Source: Antedon mediterranea
Lineage: Eukaryota; Echinodermata; Crinoidea; Comatulida; Antedonidae
NCBI RefSeq assembly: GCF_964355755.1
Contig: NC_092677.1
Location: forward strand, 17,082,101-17,146,100
DNA: 64,000 bases
Reading direction: 5' to 3'
Part shown: one piece after another, positions 12,150-25,239 of the stretch
Position numbering within the stretch: the first letter of the stretch is position 1
Layout: each line of letters starts with the position of its first letter
The notes under the pieces: generated by a model
Told to the model about the DNA's origin: nothing
What the model saw: only the letters and a program-made list of their open reading frames with translations
The model's database searches: none
Position numbers and translations under genes: made by a program

Positions 12150-12719
12150 GTATAAAGAAACATAATTTGTGACACACTATGCAAACGAAATCAAATACAG
12201 TATAGTCGCATAGGTAGATTTGTAAAACAGCCAAAAACAATAAAAAGGCTGAAAAATTACACTTTTTTACAGAAAATAATAGAACAACATAAAACCTATC
12301 ATGTTATATGTTTAAATTGAAAGTGTTCCAATGGGTTGTTGTTAATAAAAGTTCTGCATAATAATAGAATAATATTTATGTAATGAAAGTGCGAATTTGT
12401 GTTCGTAATTGTCATTTCCTGTTATTTAACTTTACCAATTCTTAAATTATGTCTGATTTCGTTTGGATGTGCCACATTTGGAATCTGCTAATAATACGGC
12501 TTTGATAAACTACCTAATGGTGCGAATGAAACTTGTAGATTTATATAGAAAATGGAGAAGCATATAATTAGGGGTTTGTGGAAAAAATGATACTGTATGT
12601 TCTAGTATGATAGGTTCAGTACTACCATTTTAGCATTTTTAGGCCCTGCTCCTTCCCCTACTGATCCTCTTAAATAATCAATCACTGACACATGTTATTC
12701 AAGTATTAGGACTGGCTAT

Positions 12720-13445
12720 GCAGCCCGTTACAGTGGCATAACACAGGTGGAAAATGCCCCTGGTTTAGCACTCCAACGCTGGGTAGTTGCATTGGTGCCC
12801 CTTAAGCTCAGGGGCCCTGGGTTTAGCCAGTGAGTGCTCATAGACATTAGGCCACTACCCTGTCAACTAATAAATCAAGCCACTAATGTATGAATATATT
12901 CTTTGATATATATTAGTAGGCACTTAATTTTACACTTAATTTGGATATTAAAAAATCTATTACAGTTATCTAAAACAGGCTTCATTTTGACCAAATTGGA
13001 CTGAACAACATTTACTGAGATAATTAAATTTAAACATTCATTTAAAAAGAAAAGAATTAAATGGGAGGTTTGGTTGTCAGGTTACAAAGACATTTTTACC
13101 TACTAAAATCTGAGTTATGCAGAGAAATTATATAGTACACTTTTTTTAGTACACTTACACGATTTAAACATAGTCAATAGAAGTAAAATGACCAAAAAAT
13201 CTGCTATAATTGATAATTAATTGCACGATTTTTGAAGTGGGGCCTTTGTTTTTCAAGGGGGGTTCGCTGGTAAAAGGGGGGTTCGCGCAAAAAGGGGAAT
13301 TCGCCCGAACCCCAAAAACCCCCCTGGCTACGGGCCTGCTCAGCTCAGGGGCCCCTTAAGCTCAGGAGCCCTGGGTTAGCCAGTGAGTGCTCATAGCCAT
13401 TACGCCACTGCCCTGTCAACTAATAAATCAAGCCACTAATGCATG
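12720..13445. repeat. Repeat cluster downstream of VAP-1 exon 4
   Basis: A word set (GCTCAGGGGCCCTGGGTTT, GCCAGTGAGTGCTCATAG, CCTGTCAACTAATAAATCAA) occurs at about 12795-12890 and again at 13345-13440. Between them lie a copy of the VAP-1 promoter segment (12895-13090) and a G/C-biased stretch (13230-13345) with GGGGGGTTCGC and CCCCCTGGCTACGGGCCTG, which looks like a transposon end. The structure suggests one element inserted in another. No coding capacity is seen. Confidence 0.55.
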
Positions 13446-14787
13446 CGTGCCTCTACTATAGAGTGGTCATAATGATAGTTACATCATGACACGTGATTGG
13501 AAAAATTCTCTACAGAAAAGGGGACTGTCAGACACAATACACTCACTTGTGACAATCAGAGACACCAATAATATGAAGTGACTTCAGCACAAGGTTTCAT
13601 GTTTACATGCTTGAAAATGAAAAGGTAAATTATATAATCTAATTTATTATCATTTCAGTGAAAGTTTGCTGGGCATCTTTTCTAGTTCTATTTTCAAGAT
13701 GTATCTAGATTTCTCCAGTATCAAAACAATATTTGGTATCCAACATCACAAATGAGAAATGAGTTAATGTTAATATTCCTATCAGGTACTGGGCAGATAT
13801 CACTGAGAACCTACAATGCTTACATATAATATATGTTTCTGGGATCAGATTTATTAAACTTGCTTAGCAAAAAAATCATAACTTGTTTATATCATTTTTC
13901 AAAATAACCGAAGAAAAATATTTTCGATAAAAAAAAACTGGTTTAAAATGAGATTTTTAAACTTAAACACTACTTAACTATCCAAAGAAAAAAGATTGAT
14001 AAATGCCAGCCATAAAGCTATAACCATTGTCTCCCGACGGACCACCACTATAGTATGCATTGAAAAAGGATGTAAGGTATCCTAATGGTAAATTTGTATC
14101 GTTTTCTAATTTGAAGAAACCATTATTTTATAAGATTGTTTTTTCAATTTATGATGATGAACCACATGTTGTACACAGTTTTTTAGGTTATCTCTATTAA
14201 ATACTGTGTCCAGGAGTATTACATGGCACACTAACATACTGGGTATGGGTAAAACTGGCGTATCTGATTTTGTCAATTGTCAAAGCTGTGGGTGAGACTA
14301 AGAGCATCACTATTGTGGTATTTGTTTTGAGCTTTGATTTTATTAGTGTGTAGTCTTCTTATCTAATATTTTGGATAAAGAAAGTTGCTACTGCTTGGTA
14401 ATTGTTAAAGATGTATTGTCCCCCAAAAACATGAAAAATGAAGATTAATAAAAAGGTTAAATTCAACCAAAAACTTATTGGCTGCAGCCATTTTGACTAT
14501 TTTTTGCTTTAAATTTGTTTTCGATTCAGTTTTTTGGAAATGGCATATCAAAAACTAAATGTGAAAGAAAAAAAAATTGTTTTCAGGGGGACAATACAGC
14601 TGTTTTTGTTCTTTGTACTGTCACTCACTTGAGTGAGGACACAAGTGGAAAAGGATACCCACATATGAGGTGTGACGGGGAACCCACCTTTAAAGCCTTC
14701 CACATCCAGCTTAAAAATGATTTTGAGGCCTTTCTTCTACCAAACCTAATATCCCTGCTAGAGTGATATTTCAAATTTTTTTTGCAG

Positions 14788-14847
14788 AAGGATGGTATTA
14801 TATTATTAAAATGGCATCTTCTATTTCATTGGTGTAACGGCGTGTAA
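14788..14847 (+). pseudogene. Possible decayed last exon of VAP-1
   Basis: After a TTTTTTTTGCAG acceptor comes KDGIILLKWHLLFHWCNGV and TAA, in the phase needed after exon 4. The opening KDGI resembles EDGL at the same point in VAP-2 and in human VAPB. The rest is hydrophobic, but short and unlike a VAP anchor. The match is weak and may be chance. Confidence 0.25.
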
Positions 14848-15650
14848 TTTGGTACGCAGGAGACCCAAACCAATAACTTTATGTAAGAAGTTATCATCGT
14901 TTGTATTTTTTAAAAGTAAATATACATTAGAAATAAAGCATTTTACTTTTAATTTGAGTTTCTCTAACCTAACAGGTCCCACCCCAAGTAAATTAAAATT
15001 AAAATATTTACTTGGTAAAATATTATGTAGGCATTGATACTGTAGATATCCGGTGGTGTTTAGTAGAGTCTTAGTTGGAGCTTATCCTGCTTCACTGGCT
15101 AGAGAAGATGTTCATATCCAAGCCCTCGTTAAATGAAGGCTGGATGCTAGGCTCAGTCACACCAAATTTTTTCCTATTCCGAAACTAAAAAAAAAATATA
15201 ATTCATCTTGAATGTCTCAATTTACCTTAACTTTTACCAATACTAATTATACATTAGATCGTAAGTAGGCCTCAGAATAGTTAAGACTGCAAACCATAGA
15301 AATCGACACAGGTTGAAGAGACTCCTCGACATTGTTAGTTATGGTGGTAGAACAAGTTTTCTTAGATAAGATAAGGACTTTAAAGCTGGAGGTCCTGTGT
15401 AAACTGCCTTTTGTGCCCCCAGTGCATCTTAGTAGGGGATTACTCCAGTGTTCTGGGTCATTCCACCCCCTGTCCTTCATCACTAATACAGCCCTTGAAT
15501 CACTTATGGAAACCACAAGAGCAGCCTCTTAATACAGCACTACAAACTTATTGATTTCTGTACAAGATTAAACTGCCTTGAGGTTGGTTTTTGTACTGTA
15601 ATTCAGCAATTTCTGTGTTGGGCTGAGACATAATGTGGTGGTCATAATAT
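14846..15650 (-). pseudogene. Decayed 5' end of a third ABHD4-like copy
   Basis: CAAACCAATAACTTTATGTA at about 14867-14887 matches the exon 2 acceptor region of ABHD copy A (8911-8933). The block 15075-15600 follows copy A's 9600-9990 in order: CTGGCTAGA, CATCTTGAA, TTGATTTCTGTACAAGATTA (cf. exon 1), and CAGCAATTTCTGTGT. The coding sense is destroyed and no exons 3-6 follow. It reads as a relic of a duplicated ABHD 5' end and promoter. Confidence 0.6.
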
Positions 15651-17722
15651 GTGTGTAATATCGCAGTATACCTCATAGAATTTATTACTTCTTTTTTTTT
15701 TTTCAAATTTTTAAATTGTATATTTAGGCATAGTTTTTCATTGTTAAGATATTCACTATTTTCCTAACTACAGTATGATATATTGTAGTACTGTATTTAT
15801 TTTAAGTAAATATTTCCAAATATCGGGTACAGTACATAGGCTGAAAATGTTGATATGCAATGTATTTTTGTAAACTAAATTGCTTGATAAATAAACATCA
15901 ATAAATTCAATGTTATTCTGATTTTGTTTTGAAAGATGGTACCACAAAGTTATTCAGTCAACACATTTGCTGTAAGAATCAATAATTTATTCTAATAAAC
16001 CTTAATGTAAAATACAAAGGTTTCCCTTCCTTCATACCTGACCTGAGTGATCGGGTATGACATTATTTATTCAATTCACAACCAACAAATTATATTTTGT
16101 TAAATCTACTATCAGGGTGAAATAAAGCAAAACAAATATTTTCACATCAAACAAAAATGTTACAATTTTATAAATGAATGAACAGTATAACATATCATAG
16201 ATCTTGCAGGGGCAAGGTTTGCTCCATGTACAAAATACACTTCATGGCTCAATGCACTATATACACATATTTTGTTCAGCATTACTATACAACATATAAC
16301 TATAACATAGAATAGACACCGATTATAACCCGTAACCTCGTATAGTGGTTTTATTTGATCTTACCATGCACCTACAGTATAATAGGTCCATGATCTTACT
16401 ATATCAGCTCCCTAAACTACATTACATGTGTGTTCACTTTCACTTGTGTTTTTCTCCATCAGAGAGCAGTTTGGAATGTTACTTTAGCCGTCAACCCAGG
16501 CGCTATATCCTTCCCCCGATCCTCCCCTGTCCATGACCTCCATATGACCTATTCTACTATTTTAGAGGTACACTATTACAAACAATGCACCCATATAAAA
16601 GCTTTACATTGTTTTAGCTGTAGTGTAGTATTATAAATATATAAATTTTATTTATAAATATTAAATTATTTAAATTTGTAACATTATATTATAAATAATT
16701 GCACTTATTACTCCATTAAACTTTCTTAAATATTACCCCAGTAAAATACTACAGTAGTCAAGCTGTACTAAAAACAGAAAATCTTAAAACCAAAATTCTT
16801 TTCTATTATTTTTCTTTTTATATCTCTACGCATTTATACTATAATTTATTTAATTAATTAAAATAATTAATTATACATCTCATATTTTTTCCACTTTGAA
16901 TTGATTACATTTTGTTTGTCATTGAAAACATTATTTTGCTCTGTGTTTATAGAGCAACATTTAAAAAGACCCTAACTATTCAATCAAATTGAATACTTCA
17001 TTATATTTTTGAAAACATTTGTAAAGGCAGTAAATAAATAAATCAACAAAGTTGTACAAAAATATTTGAATGATATTTTTAGCATCAAGAATGAAATGAA
17101 CAAGGTTTTTTTAATTTTGAATATTGATTTAATACTTTACATTTATCCCCTCATAAATGTTGTATTTAAGAGGATAAAAACAGTGTATCCACTTTTAGTC
17201 CTAATTTTTCACATGCAAGCGAGTGAGAAATTAAATCTGCATGCAGAAAAGAGATTACCACTAACCCGGCTTCGTGATTAATCCTATCTATGCTAAACAG
17301 GTATGTAGGGACTGTCCGTCACATCCATCCACATGGCTGGTGGTAGTTGACTTGTACAGGTATATGAATGTTTCAAACTGGATGTTAATGTTAATACGCC
17401 AGTGAAAATATGACTCTTGTAAACTAGTGTGTATGGTGCTAATCTGCTGGGCTGCTTTTACGCATTTATAGGCATAGCGTTGGTAGATTCAGATCTAACC
17501 CAGTTTGTAAATTCCCTGCATGTAGGATCTAGGCCTTCATCTGTATTACGGTATTAAAATCTTACATGCTTAAATTATAAAATGACGTCATATGATACAA
17601 GTTGACATATTAGACATGTAAATCGAAGCAGCCTATAAAATATTCCCTCAATAAAACTACCAGCAGCCTATATTACAAATAAAAGATGTTGATGGTCATG
17701 ATCCCTTTCTTGTCTTATTATT
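15651..17722. other. Gene-free interval
   Basis: AT-rich DNA with no recognisable exon. The segment 17195-17262 (AGTCCTAATTTTTCACATGC, then CTGCATGCAG) recurs at 20147-20212 in the ABHD copy B intron, marking a small dispersed repeat. Confidence 0.4.
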
Positions 17723-20700
17723 TCAGTCTGGTATTTGTTTGCACACATTTTGCACTATTTTATTAAAGCTGTCTGGCTTATCAGCATACACATGATGACC
17801 AGCCCCCTGTACAATCTGCAAAAATAAAAAGTATTTGTTTTTTTTTTATTTTACTGAATGCCTATGAGTTGAAAGATTGGCTTGTTTATGTTGTATTCAA
17901 TGAGGCAAAGTGGAGAGATACAAAACATTCATCACAAAATTGTCTGCTTCAATTGGATGTCAAAGGCCATGTGCTCAGATATTGGCTATTGAGTAGAGCA
18001 GTAATACAGACGGCACTCTACAAGTTAGTATGCGGTCGTGCACTGAAAAAAAAACTGGCCGTGTAAAAGAATCATTGATTAGAACTTAGAACATTCAATT
18101 TAACCAAACGATGAGATACTAAATGAACCAATCAAATAGAGTTGGTGTCTTCACTACATATATACAGATATTTGTTGAAAGTTGAAGAAGTTGAAATGTA
18201 AGGACAATGTTGTACGTGGATGTAGTATATAATATAAGGGTTTAGAAAAGAATACTCAGCATAGTAGTACCCACCTTAATTGTGACCTGTGACTCGTTAC
18301 GTAGATTTTTAACAACTTGACCAATCTCGGAGTCCATCCAGGATTTCGAGCCATACAACATCGTTATTGGAACGCTTTTGTCGAGTTGTGTTATGCGTTG
18401 TATCATGGGATTCTGAGCAAAGGCGATTCGGCTCTGCAAAAACTTAAATGCTTCCTCTCCACTATATATATATATATAAAAAAAAATTTATTGAGCAGCT
18501 GCGTTGGGTGGGGAAGGAATTTATTACGTTTGGTGCTGCTATACACCTCAGTACTTTGAAGGGTGGTTATATTGTTTTCAAATGTTTAATTGATTTTCTA
18601 TGTTACTTCTATTCTAAATTAGTGTTATTTTTGCCAAGGTAGTTGGAGCAAGATGTAGCAGTGATGGAGGATTGGAGGAAAGTTATTACGTTTGGTGCTG
18701 CTATACACCTCAGTACTTTGAAGGGTGGTTATATTGTTTTCAAATGTTTAATTGATTTTCTATGTTACTTCTATTCTAAATTAGTGTTATTTTTGCCAAG
18801 GTAGTTGGAGCAAGATGTAGCAGTGATGGAGGATTGGAGGAAAGCCCTGGGGCAATTTAATACAAAGGGTGTATTTTAGTAAAAATTGTGTTTAAATGTA
18901 TTTTGGTATTTCTGAGTGCTAATGTGCTGCCTTGTAATCATCTTACTATAGAATATTAGGCAATGTATTCACCTTGGTCGTTGGGCATTGCAATGGTATA
19001 TGTACTTAGTTACTGTATTCTGACTGTCAACAGATGCAAACTTTCTATCAAGATCAGGTCTCATTCGGCTAACAAGGTATTGGCCTGCAAAGCAAATTGA
19101 AAATAATAGTATTATAACTATAGGTCCATGATGTATCTAATGTATTAAGTGTCAATTCAGTTTTGCACAGCATTTTTGAAATCTACTATTTTTCCTTCTA
19201 CCCATGTAATACCACTGATGATCAAAACAGCAGCAAATTGTTACAATCAACTAAATCCAGTACATGCACAGTGAACGAGCTGTTGAAGCCAGCTAAATGA
19301 ATGAATGTACCTTTAGGGCTTAGGCATACTTCATATGTAATGATTCCTAATTTGGAGGCCGTTATTAACTGTTGCTTGATGTATTAAACTATACACATTG
19401 CATGGCAACCTTTGAATTCCAAACTCTTACCAAATGGGCCAGCAGCACGCAATCCCGACAACGGGTTAAACGTCAATGCTAGTGTTCCAACTACTCGAAA
19501 CAACAACGAGTTTTGACGGGTATCCTCGTTCTCTTCATCTCGCTCTGGAAACCCCCATGGATCAACAGGCACCAAATGTTTTATGCGTTCTGGGTAGCGT
19601 ATCGCATATGCGTATGTAATGAATCCACCCAGACTGTGACCAATTAAAATCATTTTATCCAATCCGACCTCTTCTCTCCACTGCTCTATTGATCCCACAA
19701 ATTCTCTTTCCACATCTTCTGCATATGCTGGAAACTTTCGACGAGTGCTACGGCCAAAGCCTAACAGGTCAAATGCGTAAACCGGTCGCACATTTGAAAG
19801 AGCGTCTAGATTTTGCACCCACAATCCAATTGCACCAGCCATGCCATGGACAAGAACAATAGGTGTTAGGTCTTCTCTGCCGGTATTGTTCATATAAATT
19901 GTTCTAATTTTGTCACCATTTTTAGTTGTCACAAACCAAGTTTTGTATTTATTCTTCAAAACTGAAAGTAGGTAAATCAATCAAACAATTTAGATCAAAA
20001 GTATATGTAGTATTCTATGATTGCATGTTAAAATGTAATATACATATAAAGAAACATGTCTTTCTTGTTGGTTTTGCTGCTCCTTTTTACATAACTCTAT
20101 AACTATTTCGTTTTGTTTTTTTTATATATATCCCTACTTTTCAGACTGTTAGTCCTAATTTTTCACATGCAAGTGAGTGAGAAATTAAAATAATCTGCAT
20201 GCAGAAAATGTAATAAAAGCCAAATAAAAAGAAAATTTTAATTTTTCATTCACAATTTGAAATGTTGTTAATGAGGGTTTACTACTTGCTATAGCTCCAG
20301 GATTGTGATAAATCATAGTCTAAATGTCCAGTTGCTGTTTACGTATTATATATCTGAATGCTTGATGACTGCAATCATCCACGCAAAATGTACTTGCTTC
20401 TTCTAATTTTATTTATATATTTATATTTTTTATATTTTATATATATTTGTCCTCAAGCTTAACTGGAAACTGAGGAAATTCGGATTAGGCCCTCCACGGA
20501 CCCACGGCAGCCAGCAGTGCAGCGCCTACCATATCAGCACACCGGGAGACGATCCCCTACTCTTTTCGAATAGTGTACCAAGTTCTTTAACGTGCACTGT
20601 TAAGTACACGGGACCAACGGCTTTACATCCCATCCGAAGGATGAGGCAATGAGAGTAAAGCATCTTGCCTAAGGATGCAATTAGTATGGTACAGATAACC

Positions 20701-21814
20701 TCGAACCCATGTATTACTAAATACATAGCAAATAGTAAAAGTCATTTGGCTCCAGAATTTGATGAGGGTTGGGATTAAAACTTGTTTAATTTGGCCTGCA
20801 AGTATACTTACGTCTTAAGATCTGTTGCTCAGATTTATTTAACATTTCATTGGATGTACGAACCCAACATTTTAACCAACTGTAAAGAAATACAAAATCA
20901 CAATTGATTTATTTTTTGTTGTTGAAACGATGATATTAGAAGATAAAAAAAAATTAACTGTACAATATAAAAATGTATCTTACCTGTGTCTAACCTCGGT
21001 ATTTGATTCTTCAGGAGTATTTCTATAGAAAAAGGTTATTAATTAATGTACAGTAGTAAGTACAGTATACTGCATTTTAAAATAATAATAAATGTTATTT
21101 GTTATTACACCATAGCATCATCATCAATTAAATTTAATTAGGAGGATACTGTATGTCATTGGTAATAACTAATATTAAACATTGTTTTATAAAAAAAATA
21201 TATTAATAGTAATAATACCATTCTAATGTCAGACAGTAATAAAGAAAATTGAATCAGAAAAAAAAATATTTACCTATTAAAAAAATATTTTAAAATATCA
21301 ACAGTTAAATAGATCGAATTAAAAAGTCTAGTTTAATCTGTTATTTCTTGGAATCTCTGGTCCATATAATTAATAATACTGTAATACAGTATAATAATTA
21401 ATTATAAATCACATGCCAAAAGTTAAAAATTAATAAAAAAATATCCAAGCAAGGACCTTAATAATTGTTTCTAGGCTATGACTAGGTATTATTCATATAT
21501 CAAAATCAAATCAAATCAAAGTCTGATTTTTTTTATATTTCATATTTTGAGGGACAAATATTATATCTTTAAAATACTTGTAACGTTACAACTTCATTAT
21601 TTGCTAGGCCTAGCATTTTAGCTAGCAATTTTAACCCATGCTCATCCAGCAGGGAGATGTCCCTGGCTCTCGTGCCAGTTTCACTGTCACAAACGGTGTC
21701 AGGCAGCGAAAAAAAAAATATTTCAAAATTTTATTAAACATACTTATCACTTTCATTTGCTGGATTCTGCATAGTTTCTGTTGTTGGTGTACGTTCGTAA
21801 CTCACAGTTGCCAT
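17723..21814 (-). CDS. ABHD4-like alpha/beta-hydrolase, copy B (complete)
   Basis: Seven minus-strand exons: 21814-21744, 21022-20984, 20879-20812, 19961-19431, 19084-18973, 18461-18275 and 17815-17723. They give 1101 nt and 366 aa with all phases closing. The last four exons have exactly the lengths of copy A (531, 112, 187, 93), proving paralogy. Motifs are VLVHGMAGAIGLW, FDLLGFGRSTR, GHSLGG with Ser169, VDPWGFPER, IYHCNAQ, and HHVYAD with His343 and an H-x4-D pair. An extra 39-nt exon 2 (NTPEESNTEVRHS) and a 12-nt-shorter exon 3 distinguish it. An upstream in-frame ATG at 21955 exists, but 21814 was chosen by analogy with copy A (same first-exon donor, GATAA|GTATGT). Catalysis should be as in copy A. 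Its former divergent partner is VAP-2, now 19 kb away. Confidence 0.93.
18521..18844. repeat. 162-bp x2 direct tandem duplication
   Basis: Units start at 18521 and 18683 with TTATTACGTTTGGTGCTGCT and are almost identical to the base, so the duplication is recent. It lies in the intron before the 187-nt exon of ABHD copy B and alters no exon. Confidence 0.92.
20450..20715 (-). mobile_element. SINE-like element, intron of ABHD copy B
   Basis: GTACCAAGTTCTTTAACGTG, then AAGTACACGGGACCAACGGC and a terminal AACCTCGAACCC (B-box-like on the other strand). The central words match the SINE at 8345-8682, so these are diverged relatives. Confidence 0.6.
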
Positions 21815-21980
21815 AATTCCGTTTGATGATGATACTAGCTGAGCTGACAGTTTTAAGAATTTTCTTCCAGTAATTTCTTCTATTATATAACCATTGTGAC
21901 GTAATCCTGACCCAGCATTTTTCGTGTTTACATTTTTCGCACACGTGACATTCATTCAATTTTTGCAGGTATATAAAATA
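21815..21980. promoter_or_regulatory. Left half of the split ABHD-B/VAP-2 promoter
   Basis: 166 bp between the ABHD copy B start and the left end of the inserted element. It continues in sense across to 40507-40938. An in-frame minus-strand open frame runs through it and could extend the ABHD N-terminus. Confidence 0.5.
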
Positions 21981-22014
21981 TACCAAATTGGCTAGTTGAG
22001 AATTCTCAACTATT
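21981..22014 (+). repeat. Left terminal inverted repeat, outer element
   Basis: It begins TACCAAATTGGCTAGTTGAG and contains GTTGAGAATTCTCAAC, itself a 16-bp palindrome. It pairs with 40473-40506. The ACCAAATTGG core also resembles the A-satellite hairpin centre. Confidence 0.85.
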
Positions 22015-23164
22015 ACCGCAGTACGCCTGTAACGACGAAGCCTACCGGTATAATGGAATAGGCTGATTTCCTTGTTAACTTAAGGGGTCATTTAATTACT
22101 GAATTATGATTGGTAGTAAAGGAAATTTACTGGAATCCTATTGGATGGTAAGGTGGTAGTAGGACCATGTCCATCCCATTGCAGTAATAAAGTTGAGCCA
22201 CCTGCGACCATTACAATGTCCTACCATGCTAATGTAGGAGTGGGGAAATGTTATGCTTACTACTGTTTCTTTTAATAATTTAGTACAATTAATAAGAATA
22301 AAGAATACACTTAAAGGGGGGTTCCGGGTTTAAAATGAATAGTAAAAAATGTAAAATATATTTGTTTGTCTCTTGAACGGTAAAAGTTTCAATTTATATA
22401 AGCGCCCAGTGAAGCAGAACGAAGGCTGTGAAATGAGGCCAGATTACAAGTGCAGCTACGGCTAAATCACACTGTGGTTACAGAATAGGAAATTCGTGAA
22501 ATGGTCAATCTTCCGACGATTCGTTATCATTAACCATATCAATTACTTTTGTAAAATTATACTTATCTGATGTAATTTTAGTCGGTCTTCCCATTTATAA
22601 AGTCAATTTTCTATGAAAATCCATCAAAACAGTGAAAAATTAGATAAGTTTGCACTTTACGTTTGCCGATTTTCGCACTGACTTAGGGAAAGCCTTCAAA
22701 ATCAATGAAGCGTAAGGTATACATTCCTGCTGAGCGAGGAGAGCGAGACGACGATACACGTGCTCTCTCTGGAGCTATATATCCAATACCAAATTGGCGA
22801 GTAAATCATGTTTTACTTTAAATTAAATTTATACGCTCTTCCACAAGGTCAATTGTTAGTTATACATACAGACTATATTAAAACAATGATTTTGAACACG
22901 TAGGGCATTTCTTTGAATTCTTTCCTATTGTCGTTTTGTGGTAATTTACAGCTTTTTATATGTTTAACAAACGTACATAATCAATTGCGTCTGCATCATG
23001 CTAGACTACAACTTCCGGTAGTGACGTAATCAGTATATTTTTGGTAATACTGTAAAACGTTTTCACTAAGCTAGAGAATCTTCTGATATCAATATTCATT
23101 AGACCGTACTTTAGTTAGCCAATCAAAATAAACGTATAAACAATTTTGCGGCGATGTTGTTGAG

Positions 23165-25239
23165 GTAAAATATACTGTGTTTTACAATAACCAATTTGGT
23201 TATGGTAAAGCACAATGATATAGAATAGGAAACATTTAATAATATGATAAATGACATTTACATAGCAATTTAGCACTGTGTTTTACTATAACCAATTTGG
23301 TTAGAGTAAAACACAATGATATAGAATAGGCAACATTTAATAATATGATAAATGACATTTACATAGCAATTTAGCACTGTGTTTTACTATAAACAATTTG
23401 GTTAAAGTAAAGCAGAATGATAAAGAATAGGAATTTAATAATATGATATATGACATTTACATAGCAATTTAGCACTGTGTTTTACTATAACCAATTTGGT
23501 TAGAGTAAAACACAATGATAAAGAATAGGAAACATTTAATAATATGATAAATGACATTCACATAGCAATTTAGCACTGTGTTTTACTATAACCAATTTGG
23601 TTAGAGTAAAACACAATGATATAGAATAGGAAACATTTAATAATTTGATAAATGACATTTACATAGCAATTTAGTGTGTTTTACTATAACCAATTTGGTT
23701 AAAGTAAAACACAATGATAAAGAATAGGAAACATTTAATAACATGATAAATGACATTTACATAGCAATTTAGCACTGTGTTTTACTATAACCAATTTGGT
23801 TAAAGTAAAACACAATGATAAAGAATAGGAAACACTTAATAATATGATAAATGACATTTACATAGCAATTTAGCACTGTGTTTTACTATAACCAATTTGG
23901 TTAGAGTAAAACACAATGATATAGAATAGGAAACATTTAATAATTTGATAAATGACATTTACATAGCAATTTAGTGTGTTTTACTATAACCAATTTGGTT
24001 AAAGTAAAACACAATGATAAAGAATAGGAAACATTTAATAACATGATAAATGACATTTACATAGCAATTTAGCACTGTGTTTTACTATAACCAATTTGGT
24101 TAAAGTAAAACACAATGATAAAGAATAGGAAACACTTAATAATATGATAAATGACATTTACATAGCAATTTAGCACTGTGTTTTACTATAACCAATTTGG
24201 TTAGAGTAAAACACAATGATAAAGAATAGGAAATATTTAATAATAATGATTATTTACATAGCAATTTAGCACTGTGTTTTACTATAACCAATTTGGTTAT
24301 AGTAAAACACAATGATATAGAATAGGAAACATTTAATAATATGATAAATGACATTTACATAGCAATTTATCACTGTGTTTTACTATAACCAATTTGGTTA
24401 GAGTAAAACACAATGATAAAAAATAGGAAACATTTAATAATAATGATTATTTACATAGCAATTTAGCACTGTGTTTTACTATAACCAATTTGGTTATAAT
24501 AAAACACAATGATAAAGAATAGGAAACATTTAATAATATGATATATGACATTCACATAGCAATTTAGCACTGTGTTTTACTATAACCAATTTGGTTATGG
24601 TAAAGCACAATGATATAGAATAGGAAACATTTAATAATTTGATAAATGACATTTACATAGCAATTTAGCACTGTGTTTTACTATAACCAATTTGGTTAAA
24701 GTAAAACACAATGATAAAGAATAGGAAACACTTAATAATATGATAAATGACATTTACATAGCAATTTAGCACTGTGTTTTACTATAACCAATTTGGTTAA
24801 AGTAAAGCAGAATGATAAAGAATAGGAATTTAATAATATGATATATGACATTTACATAGCAATTTAGCACTGTGTTTTACTATAACCAATTTGGTTAGAG
24901 TAAAACACAATGATAAAGAATAGGAAATATTTAATAATAATGATTATTTACATAGCAATTTAGCACTGTGTTTTACTATAACCAATTTGGTTAAAGTAAA
25001 ACATAATGATAAAGAATAGGAAACATTTAATAATATGATAAATGACATTTACATAGCAATTTATCACTGTGTTTTACTATAACCAATTTGGTTATGGTAA
25101 AGCACAATGATATAGAATAGGAAACATTTAATAATATGATAAATGACATTTACATAGCAATTTAGCACTGTGTTTTACTATAACCAATTTGGTTAAAGTA
25201 AAACATAATGATAAAGAATAGGAAACATTTAATAATATG
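23165..25239 (+). repeat. A satellite array, ~101-bp hairpin unit, ~20 copies
   Basis: The unit is a hairpin, GTGTTTTACTATAACCAATT and its inverse TTGGTTAGAGTAAAACAC, followed by AATGATAAAGAATAGGAAAC and a ~45-bp AT-rich spacer ending CATAGCAATTTAGCA. The period is 98-102 bp. Point variants are shared between non-adjacent units, implying multi-unit duplication. There are no spacers, so it is not a CRISPR array. Confidence 0.95.

Noticed and set aside
15247-15532. Overlapping open frames on both strands
   Set aside because: They fall in the relic of ABHD intron 1/exon 1 and do not match the ABHD protein in frame.
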